The notes below the pieces were generated by a model. It made no database searches and was not told the origin of the DNA. It saw only the letters and a program-made list of their open reading frames with translations. From Melanocharis versteri (Eukaryota; Chordata; Aves; Passeriformes; Melanocharitidae), in NCBI GenBank assembly GCA_013397845.1, contig VZTG01005247.1:1-64000 (forward strand): a DNA stretch of 64,000 bases, read 5' to 3'. Positions 1-14,100 of this stretch are shown in pieces. Within the stretch, counting starts at the first letter, position 1. Each line of letters starts with the position of its first letter. Made by a program: the position numbers and the translations under genes.

Positions 1-1953
1 TGGTGCCAGGCTGGGGTAGGGGCTGACTGGAGTCAGGCTTGCACATTCAATAGCATTAGAACCCCAAGTTGAGACAGGTCATCAGCACTTTTGAATTTAT
101 ACCCACTCTTGTAGATTTCCCTCCTTCTGTTGGCCCAGGGGTTTCAGGTCATCTGGAGAGAACTTGGAGATTTTCACTTGTAACTTTTTTCTCCTTCTTT
201 ATTTTCTGCAACTTCAGCTTAGCTGAGTGTGACCTGAGCAAATTAAGATGTTACTCGGGTGCTGTTTTGGCCAACTCATTTTAACTCCTTAGGAAATGAA
301 TTAAGTAGCTTCAGTCAGAAATGCTTGTTAATCTGTTTTTGAAATAAATGTTTGTGCTGTTGCTTCAGTCTTGCCTCAGTTTTGCAAAGCTCCATAAACT
401 ATGGAATGTGCAATTGCTATTCTGTTTTTGCAGGGAAGCAATGCAGTGTGTCCTAATAAGCTATCATGGATGCTGTGTAATTTAATAACTGTATTTTAAA
501 GCAGAGCCATGCACTATGATAGTGTGAAATGAGGTTTTCAATACTCTTGCCTTAGTCTCTTTTCACATCAGTCATTTGTTTTCTGGTTGGCTGCCTATGA
601 ACAGCTGAAAGCGAAACTTTCACTTCTGCGGTTTAATATTTGTTGTGCCCCATTGTTTGGGATTTTTTTAGGCCTGTGTTAGCTGTGCTGTGAGCAATGG
701 CTTGCTTTGGTTGCCAGGCCATCTAGGAGCCTGGACAATAATGGCTTGCTTTTTAATTTAGAGCACACAGAAATAAAAAGTTATTTTAAATTCACACGTC
801 TAGTGTTCAGGGTCTGTTACCAAGCTGCAGAAATAATTTCAGATTTTTCAATGAGTTTTATTGATTATTTTTTCTCCCAGTGAATGTGCACAGCTCATAT
901 CTTTGTGCTTTTCCCAGCATTTTGCCAATCCTCCTGAAGAACCTCCCCCTGTCTGTGTGGAGCATGTTTCCCAGTACTGCTGGAGCTGCCTGACCTATTT
1001 TAAATGTCAGGGGTGCTTCACCCCTGACCTGCAGATTCCATCTGCCTTTAACCCTTCCTTGTGACCCTGCTTGGAGCAACACCACTTCAGAGAAGCACTT
1101 GTGCCACCAGAGCTGTGTTTTACACCTCTGCGGTCACTGTATTTTCCAGCTGTGTAACCACTGCCTCTTACTCCTTCTCTGCCGTGTGTGTAGGATCTGG
1201 GAAGAGCCTTGTCCAGACTGGCTGTCAGCAGGCAGGCTGAGTTTCTTGGTGGCCAGATTAATTCAATATTAGTTGGATAACTATGAGGAACAAATAGTGG
1301 AGGCGTGCAATGTGTGGTTTGTGCACTTGCAGGTTCTTAGCTGTGATGGTGGTGCAGATTTAGGAAAATCCTGAGTGACCAGAGGGATCACTGTGGATAA
1401 GAATCCAGCCTGCTGCAAAACACCCTGTCCACTGCTGGAGGGGGCTTGGAGCAGCCTGGTTCTGTGCAAGGTGTCCCTGCCCATGGCAGGGGCTGGAATG
1501 GGATGATCTCCAAGGTCCCTTCCAACCCAAACCATCCTGTGATTTCCACGGTTTTACTGTGCCTGTTTCCTGTGGGTGGGGAGGAAGGAAACGCTGCTCT
1601 GAAGTTTGGATTTTTGTCCGTCTTCCAGCGGCACAGATCAGGAATTGAATTGTGTTATCTGCCTTGGAAAAACCCATTCCAAAGTCTGTGCTCCTCAGGC
1701 GGAGGGGCTGGAAGGTGTCTTAATGACCAGACAATCACGGCAGCATATCAGTGGCAGCAAGAGCTCTTGAGTCTTTTGTTAACAAGGATGATGTGGGAAG
1801 AATGTGAGAGAAATGAGTTACAGCGAAGGCTGGTGCACAGGCATTTAATAGGATAGGAGAGGTTTGCTCTAAGAATTACTTAAAACCATCGAGCATGTAC
1901 AGTTCAGCTCCTGATTTCGAGCGCTAAACGAAGGCCTTAATCTTCTTTTGCAG
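1..1953 (+). other. PGM2L1: PGM2L1 intron 1 (3' part)
   Basis: AT-rich DNA ending in the acceptor tcttcttttgcag just before 1954. No reading frame here resembles PGM2L1 exon 1 (the N-terminal segment ending WLRWDK), so exon 1 and the promoter lie before the window. The only recognisable element is a CR1 3' end near 1433-1553. Confidence 0.8.
1433..1553 (+). mobile_element. CR1 LINE 3' fragment
   Basis: Reads 'cttggagcagcctggttctg', then 'aggtgtccctgcccatggca' and 'aaggtcccttccaacccaaa', and ends 'ccatcctgtgatttccac'. This is the 3' tail of an avian CR1 retrotransposon in plus orientation, strongly 5'-truncated and inside PGM2L1 intron 1. Confidence 0.85.
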
Positions 1954-2121
1954 AACCAGAAAACAAAGGAGCAGATCGAGAGCTTGCTGCAGAACGGGAA
2001 GCACAAGGAGCTGCGGGACCGCCTGTGCTGCCGGCTGACCTTCGGCACGGCCGGGCTGCGCTCGGCCATGGGAGCAGGGTTCTGCTACATCAACGACCTC
2101 ACCGTCATCCAGTCCACCCAG
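1954..2121 (+). CDS. PGM2L1: PGM2L1 coding exon 2
   Basis: 56 codons, phase 0 to 0, from NQKTKEQIES to NDLTVIQSTQ. Acceptor tcttcttttgcag, donor CAG|gtgagc. Encodes the start of domain I, including FGTAGLRSAMGAGF, the N-terminal phosphosugar-mutase signature whose arginine contacts substrate phosphate in the family. More GC-rich than the surrounding intron. Confidence 0.96.
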
Positions 2122-5100
2122 GTGAGCTGGGCACGGCTCACCTGAGCTGGGAGAGGCTCTGCCCCACGGGGAGCGTGTGGGATCAGCGTCCTGCTGGAAT
2201 CCTGGAGCTGCGACGCAGCAGCCGCTCAGCAGCTGGGTGGAAGCGTGGAAGGTTCAGTGCTCAGAGGAAATGAAGTGGCTTGCAGAGGTTTGACTGGGCT
2301 GGAATTTGGCCGGTGGTTAGTCTGTTATGCAGCCCTGTGTTTTGAAATCATTAGCTGCCATAAGAATTTGTAGTATTTGTCAAAACAACAAAAAAAACCC
2401 CAAACCAAAAAAGCAAAGCCCCAACCAAACAAGCCTTTTGTTTTTAGCACAAGTTGTGAACATATATGGCCTGAGTATATTACATATACTTAAACAGTTT
2501 ATTTGTTCTCACCTCTAGCCTTGGCTATTGAAAATAGAATTAGCTGATATATTTGGAACCCTTCTACTTGGGAAATGAATAAAATGTTTGTTATGACAAA
2601 GCTACTGACTCTTACCTATTTTGACAGATACTTTTTGTAGAAATGGATATTACATGGCTTACAAAGGGTTGGTAAAATCCCTCATTTAATACTGTGCACT
2701 TAAACTTTTTAGGTGGCTTCTCTTTGCAGGCTGATGCTCTGACCTCCCTCAGGAGATGTGACTGAAATAATGCTTTCTATTGGCCTAGGATGGAGGGATG
2801 TGCTTAAGACTTGGAACAGCTGGGACTCTCCTAAGCTGTGTGACATTTCTGTTGTCTGAGTTGTACAACTGGAGCCCATGCTCTTGCGGGGAAGCCAAAT
2901 TCCAGTACTGTTTATAGAGGTTTTGTGTTGAAGTGTTGGTTTGAAACCCAGCCTTCTCTCTGGCAGCTTTGCTCTGCAGTATCTTCTTGGGTCTAACCAA
3001 AAGCTTTCTTTAGATGCCTGACCTGTAAACTGGGCACATCTTAGAATGATGCTTCCTTCCCTTCTGCCCTTCCTGACCCGGGTGTGGCAGCCTCCTCTGC
3101 CAGGAATGCTGTAATGGCATGAGCAGGTCCAGGTGGACTCTGGATGCAGTGGAGCAGACTGAGGAGAAAAGAGGGGGTTAACAGTCAGTGTTTTGTTGCC
3201 GGTTGTGGAATGGTTCAAAGCAGCCGAGTTGCTTTGAGCAAGCCCCCTGTTTCTAGAAGCAGAGCAGGTTTCTGGAGTCGTTTCCCTGCTGTGTTTGGAG
3301 GTGCTGGCGCTCCGAGCGTCGCCTGCTCCCTTTGTGCTTGGGGCTGGCGGAGCGTGACCCAGCGTGGGGCTGCTGGCTCAGCCACATTCCTGGCACAAAG
3401 GGACAACTTCCCTTGTGCTCGGCAGGGAACGTGTTGGCAAAGCTCAGTTTCATGGGCATTGCTGGTTTTTGGGAGTAACAAACCGGGGGTGTGTGCGTCT
3501 GCTCCCTCTGCACAGCTGCTATTTTTAGTTGTTTATTAAAGCTGTGTTTCAAGTTGGGAAAAGCAGCCTCTGGGAAGTGGATTAGAACTTGGTTCTGAAG
3601 CAAACTGCAGCAGATTTAATCTTTCTTTGAGCACTATTGTTTTAGAAGCTGAGGGCAGGAACAGTTCTGCTGAACCTGGTGTGAGCATGGGCAGCCCTGG
3701 CTCTCTGGATTTGTCCTTACCTGGGACAGGAATAAATGGCCAGTCAAATAGCAGATGTGGGTGTAATTAACACTCCTTCAGTTAAAATAAGCGGTAGTCA
3801 AGTTGCACTTATGTTCTGTGTCCTTAATTTGATCTGATTTTTTTCATTTGATCTTCATTTGATTTGATTATATTGATACTATGGAAAGTCAGGTCCAGGA
3901 AGGTTCAGAATATTCAGCAGTTGCTTTGGACTCTGCTGAAAATTGCAGGTACATAAGCTCCATGTAAAGCCCTGGTTCCCTGGCTTTTGTCCCACTTTGA
4001 TGCATGTCCAGGTGCTTTTATTAGTGGGAACGAGACCTGTCACTGATCTCCACAGTGACAACCAGCCACCTTTGTATCAAGGAGTTTCCTGCTGCTTGAA
4101 AAGCAAAGCTAAAGGTAGTAGTTGAGCATTTTATATGCTGGACCTTATAAAGCTGTTCTTACCTCTATGGATTTCATCAACCGAACATCTTTCCATCTTA
4201 CTCTTGATACCATCACTTTTCCCTCACTTATTTTTCGAACTTGAGCATAAAGGACTGGACATGCTGTAGATGTAGACTTGTTTTGTTCCATGGATTTTGC
4301 ATCAGGAAATCACCTGAACTGTGCAGTGGGAGAGGTAATTGTGATACCTCAGTCACCTGAAGAGAATTTTGGCTTAGAGCTGATAGCTTATACAGTTGTG
4401 TGCTGACAACTGCTAATGAGCCATTAATTATCACCTCAAGATGCACCTGGGCCTCGTTTAGAATTGGTAGAAATTTAATAGCAGTAGCAATTAGGGACAC
4501 TACCAAAACCTGAGTCTTGTTAAAGTGAAGTAGAAATTCTTTAAATTAAGAAACTTTTTCAAGAGAGGACTTAACCCCAGAGGTGCTGGAATTCCTAACT
4601 GCCCTTGAGGAAAAACATTGGTGTGAGTGAGCTCAGGTAGAGGGTTTCCACAGTAGAGAGGCTCTGCATTCATTTCCTCACTGACATTTATTCATTTACT
4701 TTTATTTCCTGCAGCTTTCATAAAGATGTTTGGATAGCAAGCAAGCAAGCAAGTCCCGTAGAACTGAGTTAACTTCAGGTGTGATGTCTGTGGCTGAACT
4801 TAAGGGATTAATTTTAAGCAGACTGCTCCGTAGCAGAAAGTAAAGATATTCCTGTTTTTCTTCATACAAAATCTTGGCCTAAATAAGGGATTTGTTATAA
4901 GAAACCTGCTGTTCGTGTCTTTAGATGTTATTTAGGTTGTTCAAGTCAACTTGAATGAGTTTTCCCATTCCTCTCTCTTCTCTCTTTGCAGCTGTGAATG
5001 AAAGTTCTTGGCAGGTTGTCAGGGCAGGGTGAACATTTTGTGTGTTTTGGGTTCAGCATGAAGGTGACTTCAGCAGGTGATCGTGCCATGGCACAGCCTC

Positions 5101-8100
5101 CAGACCTGCCACTATTCAAAGAGTTGCATTTATTTTAAAGATTTCTTCCCCTCCCTCTCTCTCTGTAAATCCCTCACTGTCTGCAGCTGAGAGGGTTCTC
5201 CAAAGAGGTGCCAGTGTCCACCAGGTCATGCTTTGGAGCACAGCCTTTGAGTGCCTGCTTGGACTTGATCTCAGAGGCCTTTCCCAACTTCAACAGTTCT
5301 GTGATTCCAAAGGGCCAAAGCCATTTAAAAAAATTGATCTCAGCTGAATTCCAGGGTAGGAGTCAGGCTGGCTTTCCAGGTACCCAGTCAGATCCAGATA
5401 AAAACATCCTGAAGGATTGCACTAACTACTGGTGGGGGGGAAAAAAAATCTGTTTAATTCTGGCACAAAGCACCCCCACTCCCATCAAGAGGCAGCTGGT
5501 ACCTCGGTGAGAAGCAGCATTTATAGGGTCAGCGTGGCTGTGTTAAGTTCACTGTGCTGTGTTGTCTGGTTGTGGGGAGCTGTAGTGTCTGGAAACTTCC
5601 ATTAACAATAGTGCTTCCATCTTTTTATCTAAAACTGCTGATCCATCCCGGGCTGTTTCCGTGATGGATCTCCAGAGGGATTCTGGCTGGGAAATGAATG
5701 GATGTGAAGGCTGCAGGGGAGGTGAAGCTGGAGTAAAAGCTGATCTTCCCACCCCAACCAGTCCGGGATTTTAAGGCAAATTTAGGACTAACGCTTTGGA
5801 AACAATGTTGAAAATGTCTGACTTGTACTGTGGGCTGAGAGATAAAGACTAGGCTGGCACATCTTACATTGTCTGAGTGGATGGACTTCTGAAATACGGA
5901 TTTTTCTCAATTCAGTCTTTAAGAAGATGATTTGAACAAATGAAAGCACAGTATGGATTGAAAATGGGTGTTTGCTGCTTGAGGGTTTGTGGTGGTCCCA
6001 CTCGCTTTTATTTCCCACAGCAGTTTCTCTGGTTGCTTGCTTGCTTTCAGTGAACACTGGGGGGAAAACCACTGCTGCTTTTGTGAATAACATTATTGAT
6101 GCATTTGAGCTGTATTTTGCCTACTGACGTTATCCATCCTTTGTGAAAGATCACCTTTCATGTTCGTGTGTGCTGCACTGCAGCTAATTCTCTTCTCCCT
6201 TTTTTTCTTCCAGGGGATCTACAAGTATCTTGAGAGGAACTTTTCAGACTTTAAGCAGAGAGGCTTTGTTGTTGGATATGACACACGAGGTCAGGTCACC
6301 AGCAACTGCAGCAGTAAGAAGTATGAGTATTGATTACATTCGCAAAACTAGAAACGAAATTGTGGCTTTAAATGCATTCTGTCCTATCAGCACTTCTTTT
6401 TGTTTGCGATGAACTGGGCACACTCTTTCCTCTCCCTTAGTCCATTTAAATAGTAATGAAGAGAGGCTGGGACTAAATCCTTTGTGGGACCAGTTTGCCA
6501 GCAAACGAGGAGTGTAAGGCTGCTTGCTCCACCAGAGAATTTACAGATTAAATGCACAAGAACATTAGGCTTGATATGCCTGGAGACAAATTTGAATGTG
6601 AAGGTAAATTCAGAGTATTAACATCCAGCTGGAAACCCCTAAATATTAATGTACTTCTAACACTCATTCTCTGGTATTTCACACCTGATTTAAACTTGCT
6701 TTGGGGGAGAAGATTTCCACCTGCAGTCTCCTGTAACCCAGTAGTATATTTTCACTTTGAGGGGATTTTAACTGGCATGCTTAAAATGTAGACTTCAAGC
6801 AATGGGGAGTTGTGCTCTTTGCAAGGAAAGGGGAGAAAACTGCTTCCTGTATTCTTTTAGGAATCTTAATCCTTTGTCATTTGGGGAGCAAAACCTTTGG
6901 TAATGTCATGCCTTGCAAAAAAGCCAACCCAGTAGCTCATTAATATTTAGGTAATGAGAAGTTGATTACTGTAGTTATCGTTGAAACTAACACAGTTCTT
7001 TTTTTAATTTTGTAGTATTTAATGTTTTAGGAACAAAGAATTCCTTGGTATAATAGAGCACAGAACCCAGTGATTGTCTTTCCCCTGAATGCCTCTGCCC
7101 TGGGCCTTGGGATATGTGTGGCCCATTATCCCCCAGGCTTTGGTGTGAGGGGTTTAAACTCACCTGTGACACTATTTGCAAGGGGTTTGCAAACCCAGAC
7201 TGTGTGGGTTAGGCACGGTCTAAAAGTGGGGAGGTGTGAGAGTGATGTTCCTCTTCAGGCACACAAAGCCTGGCATTCAGACGTGGTGGTAACACAGTTG
7301 TTTCACGTGTCCAGGAAGCACCTCAGTTCTCCACCCTGTGTTTCTCCTGTCCCCCGGGATAATGCACCCTTACACCAGTGCTAAAAGCAAACTGAGCTCC
7401 CCCAAAAGCGTGCTTCCAGTGGGAACAGGGTGCTTTTCCAGCACTGTGTGGGCAACAGGGCCCCTGTCCTTGCCTCAGCTCCAGGAGGATGGCAGATCAT
7501 CCAGCTGTGTCCTGTAATTGAGTTGGTGTAAACCAAGCTGAATTTTAGTAGCTTCAACTCCAAGCTGAGCTCTGAAACTCTTCCAGGTGGTTTCAGGTGA
7601 CATTTGACAGGTGCTGTAGTGAAATTCTGAGTCAGTGAAACTTGGACTGCTGGCGATGGAGAGAAGGAAGTCAGTGTTAATGCTTGTCTGTAAGAACAAG
7701 GGAGCAAGGTGAGCTTACACCATTTAATCTCTCATCTGTTTTGACTCTGAGACTTCCTGTTACCTCCTGAGCTGTGGGTACCTGAGTGCAAAAGAAGTTT
7801 CATAACAGTTACCTGGAAGAGAATGAGCTTCCCTGGTGCTTGAAAGGGCAAGTTTATTATAAAAGCAAGGTTTAGAATTACGGGCACTGTTCCTGTTTCT
7901 AAACATTCTGGAATAAGGGGTGCTGCTTTGCAGAAATATATTGTAGGGATAGATCTGCTTCCTGGACATTGTCTGAAGCTGCTGGGCAGGGCTGGCAAAT
8001 GAGCTTTGTGTGGGATACCAAATCCTTTTCCAAACCTGCTGTTGCAGACAGCTGGTACTTCAAACTTTCTGGGAAGTTGGTTCTGTCCTTGAGCCAAGGA

Positions 8101-11100
8101 TGAGTGTTCTGCCAGTGGGTTCTCTATTTGTGTGTGATATCTGCTTTGTTTGGGTGAGGGACTGCAGTGCCTTGCACTGTCCAGGCAGCAGCTGAAAGTG
8201 CTGTCTCTGATTCTACAGCCTGAAAACTGTTACCATGGCTGTGCAATTTGTGGGATAGCCCTCTAAGCATAGGCCAAAAAGCAGTAGAGTGCTGTAAGAA
8301 ACAAGTGCCTGGAGGTGACAGGAATTCCATCTGGCTGTTGGGCTGCCCTGGAGAGTTGGCGTGACTGAATATTTTCTTTTTCCTGTTGGTAGGCTCGCAA
8401 AGCTCACTGCGGCAGTCCTGCTGGCAAAAGATGTACTTGTGTACTTCTTCTCCACCTATGTCCCTACCCCCTTTGTGGTGAGTCACCTTCTCGTCCATAT
8501 TGCTGCACCACACAGTTAAGGGAGTATTTGGATTTACTGAAAAAGAGAACTAGCAATTTTCTTAAATTCTGTTATTTTACAGAAAAATAGAGGCTGCTTG
8601 GTACACTTGGCTCTTCAAGGAAGCTGTAACAAGGATGTTTCTGAATTCCTCAGTGCCTCTGCTTTTAATGTCTCAGAAATAGACACTTTTAGTCACAGCA
8701 GCTTTTCCTTGCAGGGTTTTAAATCCTTGCTTATATTCCATAAGCTCTTTAGTGTGCTGTGCATGCTATGGATCTTGGTTTGAGGGGAGGACTGAAATGC
8801 CTAGAGTACCTGTAGCTTGTTTTTCAAGCAGCCTTTTTGTGAGTTCCTTTGTTCTGTTTCAGCCTGTTTCGAAGTGCTCCTGTAATCTGAGTGTAGACTT
8901 TTAGTTGGCCAGCTAATGGTTGCATTTTTGTGACTGGTATGAAGAATGTTTTTACGGAGAAGCATTAGAACCAACTGTCTACTGCTGGCTGCAGGAGACA
9001 GTGCAGAGTGGTCATGCGTGTAGTTGTCAGATAAACTGGTGCAGGGTTAAAGCCGCCTCAGCAGGATGCTGTTGCAGAGCTGTCCTGCTGTAGAGTGCTC
9101 TGTGCAGAGCCCTGTGTGAGCGCTGTCTGTGGGTTCCTTTGCAGCCCTACGCCGTGCGGCAGCTCGGGGCTGTGGCTGGGGTGATGATCACAGCGTCCCA
9201 CAACCGCAAGGAGGACAACGGCTACAAGGTGAGGCCTCGGTCCCAGGCTGGCATGGCACGGCCTTCCAGCTGCTTTCCAGCTGCTTTCCAGCATTCCCTG
9301 CCTGCCCTTGGCCTCTCGTGGGACCACAGCGTGGTTTGGGCTGGAAAAGGCCTTAAAACGCACCTAGTCCAACCCCCTGCCACAGGCAGGGACACCTTCC
9401 ACTGTCCCAGGCTGCTCCCAGCCCCAGTGTGCAGCCTGGCCTTGGGCACTGCCAGGGATCCAGGGGCAGCCACAGCTTCTCTGGACACCCTGTGCCAGGG
9501 CCTGCCCACCTTCATGATGAAAAAGCTTTTTCTGTGTGCCCATTGGAAGGATAAGCTATGTAAAGTAATTCAGGCTTCTGTAACCTGACACACTCTTCTG
9601 TGATGAGAACATAAGGCCATACAGTTTGTGTATCTTGAGCATAAGTCTGTAGTGACATCCCATAGAGTCTAATCAGTAGCTGAAGACATGCTCCTGCAAT
9701 TTGTGTGTTCACTTCTTAGGCTTAAAAATCAGTTTAAAACTAAGCCAGAACTGAAGTGAATTAGTGCACACAGCAGGGGACTGTGCTGAAGATGGGAACG
9801 ATTTAAGAGTGGATTCATGGAACTCAGTGTGTTGTTGCCTGGTTTTCTGGGCATTGAAGAGGGGTGGGTGGCTTCGCTTTGAAAGCTTGGGACAATAAAA
9901 CCATCCACAATAGCAAATGCAATGTTTTAACTGAGTATTTCCTTCCTCAACTTTATAAGAACCTGAACTAGACTCTCAGCTTGAGCTGAGCATTCTAGAA
10001 GCCCTGTGGCAGGACAGTGAGTGATGCCAGAGGAAAGTCGGTCAGGCCATGCACAGAGAGCTCTTGGGGGTGATTGGACTGCTCTTGTCTTCCCTGGAAC
10101 AAATTGTAAAGCTCTTCACTAGCCTTTGTTTCTGCTTAGCTGGAGCAATGAGTACGGAAAGAAGCCACATGAATTCTCCAGGTGCTTCATTTGTCAAGAA
10201 GCAATTTTATGTTTGTCTTCTGATACACAGCAATTTACTTTTCTCAGGATGCTGGTTTGTTTGCTAGTCTTTCCTAAGAGATGTTTCATCTTTCACAGTT
10301 TCCTGTGTGAATTTCAGCAGCTTCTGAAGGTTTTGGCCAATTTTAACTGAAGGTGACAAACCCAGAGGACACTGCTGAGAAAACAGAGGCAGATTATCTG
10401 AGCAGAGTCTGCGCTGGGAGCTCAACCATGCTATTGGCAACAGACTGTGGGAAAACTGGCCTCTAAATAATTCTTTAACAAAGACTTTTTTATAGTTGAG
10501 GGTTAGATACGGTGTTTCCTCTCTAGGTAGTGTTTCCAGCTGAGAGATTACAGTTGTTCAGCTGTGGAAAAACATGGACCTTGGCACACTGCTTATCTGT
10601 TTTGCTTTGGGTTCAAAAACACATCATGCTCCTTTTTCAAAAGGAATGCCAGCCTTGGAGAAGGTGATATTTTTCTGCTGTTACAGTTTGCACAGCACTC
10701 CCAGATATAAGTGCCCGGTTTTGGTTTCTCACATCCTGATATTTCAGCCGTAATAGTTAAATACCAGCTTTTGTGAAAACAGGTTGTGTTGCTGTGTATC
10801 TCCTTTTATCGTAACTGCAGTCAGGAACTCAGAGGTTCGTGTTGAATGATTCCAAATGTCTGGAGAATCAAGCCAGTGAGATGCTGACTTCTCTGTATGA
10901 CTTGAGCAGAAAGTAGGTGGAGTCCTATAGCTAAAAGAATTTATCAGCTTAATAATCTTCGTAAGTAAACTGTCTTGTTTTCCTTCAACTTACACCAGGT
11001 TTATTGGGAAAATGGAGCGCAGATCACCTCTCCTCACGATAAGGAGATTATAAAATGTATAGAAGAGTGTGTTGAGCCGTGGAATGGCTCTTGGAATGAA

Positions 11101-14100
11101 AATCTAGTAGACACCAGTCCCCTCAGACAGGATCCTCTGAAGAAAATTTGTGACAGCTACATGGAGGATCTGACAAAAATCTGCTATCACAGGTATTGTA
11201 TAAAGCGAAAGGCACCTAAGTTATGGTTTTAAGTAAGCTGTGGGTTGCATGTGGAAAAACTGACTGCAGTCAGACTTCACTGTGTTCTCTGAGGTGTCAT
11301 TAAGTTCAAGGGTCACCATCCTTAGGATGAAACCATTTGGTTGAGAATAAAGCAGTTGCCTTTGGGAATTAAACTACAGTGAAGCACCCCAGTGGAAACT
11401 ATTTCATGCAAGTGAATATGCTCTGAGAGTTCTGAACAAAATGCAGAAATTCAGAGTAAAAGTGAGGTGCACATGCATAAAATAGAGGTGAGAAGATTCA
11501 GTCTAAAGGTTAGGTGGGGCAGAAGATAAGAATAAACAGAGGATGAATTATGTGAAGCAGAGCCAGAATAACATCTTAAAGGTGGTGGAAGAGCTTGAGT
11601 TTGATGTAGAAATCAACAGTTTATTCTTGGGAGACTTTGATCTGTTTCAGTAGAAGGTAAATATTTCATTTTTCAGGAGAAGAAGCTTTAACCCAGCAAT
11701 TTCTAGTGCAAAATAAGCACTTTCACTCATTCCTTTGAAATTAATGCAGAAATCAGCAGAATAGTACTCAGAGGAATTAGCAGTTTATTTTGCTTTCCCT
11801 CATGAAAACAGTCTTGTTGAATAGCTGGAATCTCACTGAAGTTCTGTTTCCTCCTCAGGGAGCTGAACGTGCAGACCAGTTTGAAGTTTGTCCATACCTC
11901 TTTCCATGGAGTTGGACATGACTACGTGCAGTTGGCTTTCAAAGCCTTTGGATTTCAGCCTCCCATTCCAGTACCGGAGCAAAAAGATCCAGATCCAGAC
12001 TTCTCTACTGTTAAATGCCCAAATCCTGAGGAAGGAGAATCTGTGCTGGTATTTTTGTTTTTACTTCATGAGATTTCTATGGGGAAAAACAAATTGAGGA
12101 GGAGAGCAGGGAGAACCTGCTTTCAGCTGTATTAATACAGTGGGCAATCTGTGGGGGATTTTTCTTTCACTGGGTGTTAGGTGCAAGTAGGAAGGCTGCG
12201 GGTTTATTTACTCTTATGTTTTGATTTTTTGCCCCCTCCTTTTTCTCCCACCAGGAGTTGTCACTGAGGCTTGCAGAGAAAGAAGATGCAAAAGTAGTAG
12301 TGGCCACTGATCCAGATGCAGATCGACTGGCAGTGGCAGAACAGCAGGAAAAGTAAGTGATGGAACCCTTTTCTGTGTCTTTCTGCAGAAAAGCTGGTGA
12401 GAGTCACAGAATGTCCCCACATGGTTGCCAGGCACAGGCCTTCAATCCACTCCTTTCCTTAGCTATTTGGATATTTTCCCTCCTAGTTTTATCCTTTGGT
12501 ATAGCTCCAAATGCATTTTAAACCAGTTCACTCAGCAAAGAGTAGATTAAATACTTACTGGTGTAATAGTAAATGGCCAAATAAAGCTCAGCTGAAAACA
12601 GAGTGGTTACTAGAGACAGCAAAATCTTGTTGTTTACTGTGTTTTCGTTTATATCAGGCAAATCTTTCTTGGCAGTTGTCATGGGCTTTTTTGGTGGAGT
12701 GGGTATTATTTTTTTAAATTTTAATCCTGTTTTCCCCTGCTTGTTCATATTGAAAAGAAATTGTTTTTCTCCCACTGACAGGCCCCAGTTCTGATGGTTG
12801 TGTAAGTAAAAGCTGTGCAGGCCCTGCCTGACTGCAGTGCACAGATAGCACAGGCTGCTCTGTATGGATCAATTCTAGACTGCTCTCCTGCTGCTGGGTG
12901 ATCAAAGGCCTGAGCTGTGCTGGAGCTGCCAGCCAGGAGACCCTGGGGTGTCTTTCCTTGCTGGCAGAATGCTCTGGGCTCGTAGATCCCTGAGGTGTGA
13001 CGAGTGTGGAGTCCTGTCAGTACGGTGGCTTTGTCTAGAGCAGCTTGTCAGTGCTGTGCTCACATCCTGGTGTTCAGGGGCTGCAGGAATGCTCTCCCTG
13101 AGTGCTGCTCCCGGGGAGAGCCCTCAGCTCACCTGTCCCAGTGTTCAGGAGCTGCAGAAATGCTCTCCCCAGCCCTCAGCTCGCCTGTCCCAGTGTTCAG
13201 GGGCTGCAGAGATGCTCTCCCCAGCCCTCAGCTCGCCTGTCCCAGTGTTCAGGGGCTGCAGAGATGCTCTCCCCAGCCCTCAGCTCGCCTCTCCCCCGCA
13301 GTGGCTGCTGGAAGGTGTTCACGGGCAATGAGCTGGCAGCCTTGTTCGGCTGGTGGATGTTTTCCCGCTGGAAGGAGAGCTGCTCCCAAGATGCCGACGT
13401 GAGGAACGTGTACATGCTGGCAACCACGGTCTCCTCCAAGATTTTGAGGGGTATTGCAATTAAAGAGGGATTTCAGTTTGAGGTGAGTGTGGGTTATGTG
13501 TTGTCGTCTCCATCCGAATCCCTGCTGGTGACCTTGCAGAATGAAAGGTACACAGGGGACTTCAGGCTTCTGGCTGGGAGTTGTGAGGGATTCCAACTCA
13601 CAGAGAATGTTCTTTCACCCAGACAAGCCTGATTTCAGTCTCCTCAGTGTTCTCAGACTGGGAGATCAGCTGGGCAAAGCTCAGTAACAGGGACACAAAT
13701 TAACACCTGAATTCCAGATGCTCAGGTATTCCTGTTATCTCCCTATGGAGAAATTCTTCTGTGTGAAGAGGTTTGTGCAGCCTGCGGTGTTCACTACAAG
13801 TGTTGATGGGTTTGTAATGAGCATTTGGAGGTTACACAATGGCCCTTTAGGTGCCCAGTGCCAGCCCAGCGGGTTTTGAATTTGGGTTTACTTCAGGCTG
13901 GGACAGGCAGAGGAACTCTTGTATTTCAGATCTTTAACGCAGCTTTGTTAAGAACTTGCTAAAAAAGAAACTGGGGGTGCCCCCCCTGCAGACTGACAGT
14001 TATTTTAGTTCCTGCATCCAAATTAAATCTGATTTGTTGGATGTTAGCCAGAAGAGAGGCAAGTGCCCAAAATCATAGCACAGACGTACAAAGGACCAGG

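Larger units (their letters stand above)
2122..6213 (+). other. PGM2L1: PGM2L1 intron 2
   Basis: 4.1 kb, mostly AT-rich. Contains an A/C-rich simple tract at 2382-2433, a short (GCAA)n run at 4736-4754 and a decayed CR1 3' end near 5225-5310. No exon-like frame related to PGM2L1 was found. Ends in the pyrimidine-rich acceptor at 6196-6213. Confidence 0.8.
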
